From: Comamonas serinivorans
GTDB taxonomy: Bacteria; Pseudomonadota; Gammaproteobacteria; Burkholderiales; Burkholderiaceae_C
NCBI RefSeq assembly: GCF_002158865.1
Contig: NZ_CP021455.1
Span: 124,001 to 188,000, forward strand
DNA: 64,000 bases
Reading direction: 5' to 3'
The notes beneath the pieces are model-generated. The model made no database searches. It was not told the DNA's origin and worked only from the letters and a program-made list of their open reading frames with translations. This document shows positions 62,835-64,000 of this stretch, in pieces. The translations under genes were made by a program, and so were the position numbers. Each line of letters starts with the position of its first letter. Positions within the stretch are counted from its first letter, which is position 1.

Positions 62835-63708
62835 GAGCGTGTTATGAACTTTGATCGATGAAGAAATTGCCGCAGGTAGAGTGCGGCGATGCCCCGCAAG
62901 CCCTACCCGACGGACATCAGCGATGAAGAATGGAGCTTCGCTGCACCGTATCTGACGTTGATGGACCAACACGCCCCACAGCGTGAACACGACCTGCGCG
63001 AAGTCTTCAACGCGCTACGCTGGCTGGTCCGGGCAGGTGCTCCGTGGCGCATGCTGCCCAATGACCTGCCGCCGTGGGAGGCTGTGTATCAACAAAGCCG
63101 CCGGTGGCTGGACGCCGGCTGTTTCGAGGCGATGGTGTCGGACCTGCGGTCCATCATTCGAGTAGCCCAAGGCCGCCAGGGCCAGCCGAGCGCAGCGGTG
63201 ATGGACGGACGCACCTTGCAGTCGAGCTGCGAGAGCGGCCCGCGCGCAGGCTACGACGGCTACAAGCGCAAGCGAGGCAGCAAAGTCCACATGGCAGTGG
63301 ACACCCTGGGCCATCTCCTGGCAGTCCATGTCACCCCGGCCGATGAGCAGGAGCGAGTGCAGGTGAACAGGCTGTGTGAAGCGGTGCAGCAAGCAACTGG
63401 CCATACGGTGGAGACTGCGTGGGCAGACCAGGGTTACACAGGAGCAAATGCACGTCAGGCAGCCAAGGACAACGGCATCGACTTGCAGATCGTGAAGTTG
63501 TCCGAGGCGAAGAAAGGCTTCGTGCTGCTGCCCCGGCGCTGGGTGGTCGAGCGCAGCTTCGGCTGGCTGGCGAGATTCCGCCGGCTTTCGCGGGACTACG
63601 AGCGGCTATCCGAAGTCCTCAGCGGTCTGCATTTCCTGGTCTTCGCGGTGCTCATGCTCCCTGCTGCTGCTCGGGTGCTGGCTGCTACTGGAAGTTCATA
63701 ACACGCTC
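62835..63708. mobile_element. IS5-family insertion sequence (874 bp)
   Basis: Terminal inverted repeats GAGCGTGTTATGAACTT (from 62835) and AAGTTCATAACACGCTC (to 63708) are perfect over 17 bases. With flanking TA on both sides (62833-62834 and 63709-63710) they suggest a TA target duplication. One transposase gene fills the element. It lies between hsdS and hsdR in opposite orientation; without it the two genes would be about 30 bases apart. Confidence 0.93.
62889..63701 (+). CDS. tnp: IS5-family transposase
   Basis: 270 residues in a single frame. The N-terminal part MPRKPYPTDISDEEWSFAAPYL and NALRWLVRAGAPWRMLPNDLPPWEAVYQQSRRW is the DUF4096-like DNA-binding region of IS5 elements. The DDE catalytic residues are in AVMDGRTLQ (Asp), WADQGYTGANAR (Asp) and VVERSFGWLARFRRLSRDYE (Glu of the YREK-like motif). 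All are present, and the terminal repeats are intact, so the element could be active. The gene ends just inside the right terminal repeat. There is no sign of the two-ORF frameshift arrangement of the IS427 group. Confidence 0.95.
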   Translation: MPRKPYPTDISDEEWSFAAPYLTLMDQHAPQREHDLREVFNALRWLVRAGAPWRMLPNDLPPWEAVYQQSRRWLDAGCFEAMVSDLRSIIRVAQGRQGQPSAAVMDGRTLQSSCESGPRAGYDGYKRKRGSKVHMAVDTLGHLLAVHVTPADEQERVQVNRLCEAVQQATGHTVETAWADQGYTGANARQAAKDNGIDLQIVKLSEAKKGFVLLPRRWVVERSFGWLARFRRLSRDYERLSEVLSGLHFLVFAVLMLPAAARVLAATGSS

Positions 63709-63726
63709 TATGTGGGTTAAGAGGTG

Positions 63727-64000
63727 TCAGGCGGCGGCTTGCCAATCGCGCACGTCGATCTTGCCGGTGACAGCGGCGGAGATTAGGGCGGTGCGGCGTT
63801 CTTGCATTAACTCAATTGCAGAGACGGCTTTACCTATCAGTCCGTCAAATTTGCACTTTCGCTCAGCAACGTAGTTAACGATCTGGGCTTGCTCTTCGAG
63901 CGGAGGAAGGATCACCGGAAACGCACTAATCTCTGAACAGGTTATTGCCCCTTTTGTAGAGCCAGCACCTTCAGATTCATAGCGAATTCGCTCGTAATTT
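63727..64000 (-). CDS. hsdS: Type I restriction enzyme specificity subunit HsdS, 3' end only (partial at window edge)
   Basis: The minus-strand frame is open from the window end to the stop at 63727, giving at least 90 residues. The visible part is the distal end of an HsdS protein: VILPPLEEQAQIVNYVAERKCKFDGLIGKAVSAIELMQERRTALISAAVTGKIDVRDW. The PPLxEQxxIVxxVxxxxxxxDxLI motif opens the conserved helical spacer after the second target-recognition domain, and AAVTGKIDVR closes it. HsdS gives the DNA sequence specificity of the complex. The stop lies 17 bases from the IS end; most of the gene lies outside the window. Confidence 0.9.
   Translation of the reverse strand, partial: NYERIRYESEGAGSTKGAITCSEISAFPVILPPLEEQAQIVNYVAERKCKFDGLIGKAVSAIELMQERRTALISAAVTGKIDVRDWQAAA

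Overview
The window comes from a GC-rich Gram-negative bacterium. It is most likely a betaproteobacterium of the Comamonadaceae (Acidovorax/Comamonas/Delftia relatives). This rests on the third-position GC codon use, the gene set (Dat-YbeD-LipB-LipA block, mnmG-rsmG-lysE-parA block, TctC/Bug solute-binding protein with CaiB/acyl-CoA genes, PTS enzyme I without sugar permeases) and a GC-rich REP-like repeat of a type I associate with this family. The genus is not settled by the sequence.

Layout. 0-1.7 kb: three damaged genes (NmrA-type reductase, GNAT acetyltransferase, azoreductase-like flavoprotein). 1.8-9 kb: ptsI, recQ, purK and a Sua5/YrdC threonylcarbamoyl-AMP synthase. 9-14.8 kb: AraC regulator, SnoaL-like protein, UspA, a 44-residue membrane protein, a two-module AAA+ ATPase and a lipoprotein. 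14.9-15.67 kb: a gene-free region with three perfect DnaA boxes, DnaA-trio-like triplets and an AT-rich tract, a candidate replication origin. 15.7-19 kb: CreBC-like two-component system and an acyltransferase. 19.3-24.5 kb: a compact exosortase cassette (VIT/VWA protein with PEP-CTERM tail, exosortase fused to an EpsI-like domain, GT51 glycosyltransferase). 24.8-32.7 kb: an HpaH-like hydratase, bactofilin, a four-gene Mla-type lipid transporter, a GST and glutamate dehydrogenase. 32.8-37.6 kb: origin-proximal block mnmG-rsmG-lysE-parA-RBBP9 hydrolase with three parS-like sites but no parB. 37.8-43.9 kb: two GSTs, D-amino-acid transaminase, ybeD, lipB, lipA and an orphan ParA-like ATPase. 44-48.7 kb: DUF4124-like protein, pyrE, xthA and a Fur-boxed TonB siderophore receptor. 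48.9-55.3 kb: a CoA-dependent catabolic operon with a divergent LysR regulator. 55.4-59.1 kb: pyrF, purC, a NUDIX hydrolase and a PduO-type adenosyltransferase. 59.5-64 kb: a type I restriction system (hsdR, 3' part of hsdS) split by an IS5-family element.

Most notable structure: a family of 12 intergenic inverted repeats, each exactly 48 nt (20-nt arm, 8-nt spacer, 20-nt arm), scattered from 3.6 to 57.8 kb and absent from the restriction/IS region. The half-site consensus is about RGTATGNCCNNNTTNCCGTT. I do not recognise this family. A second, GC-rich REP-like element lies in frame inside two conserved proteins: once in the RecQ zinc domain, and as a three-copy 87-bp tandem array in LipB.

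How the parts fit: the DnaA-box region, the parS sites and the mnmG/parA block mark this as the origin-proximal part of the main chromosome. The loss of parB next to parA, exactly where one 48-nt repeat sits, suggests a rearrangement breakpoint near 37.7 kb. I saw no tRNA, rRNA or CRISPR array.
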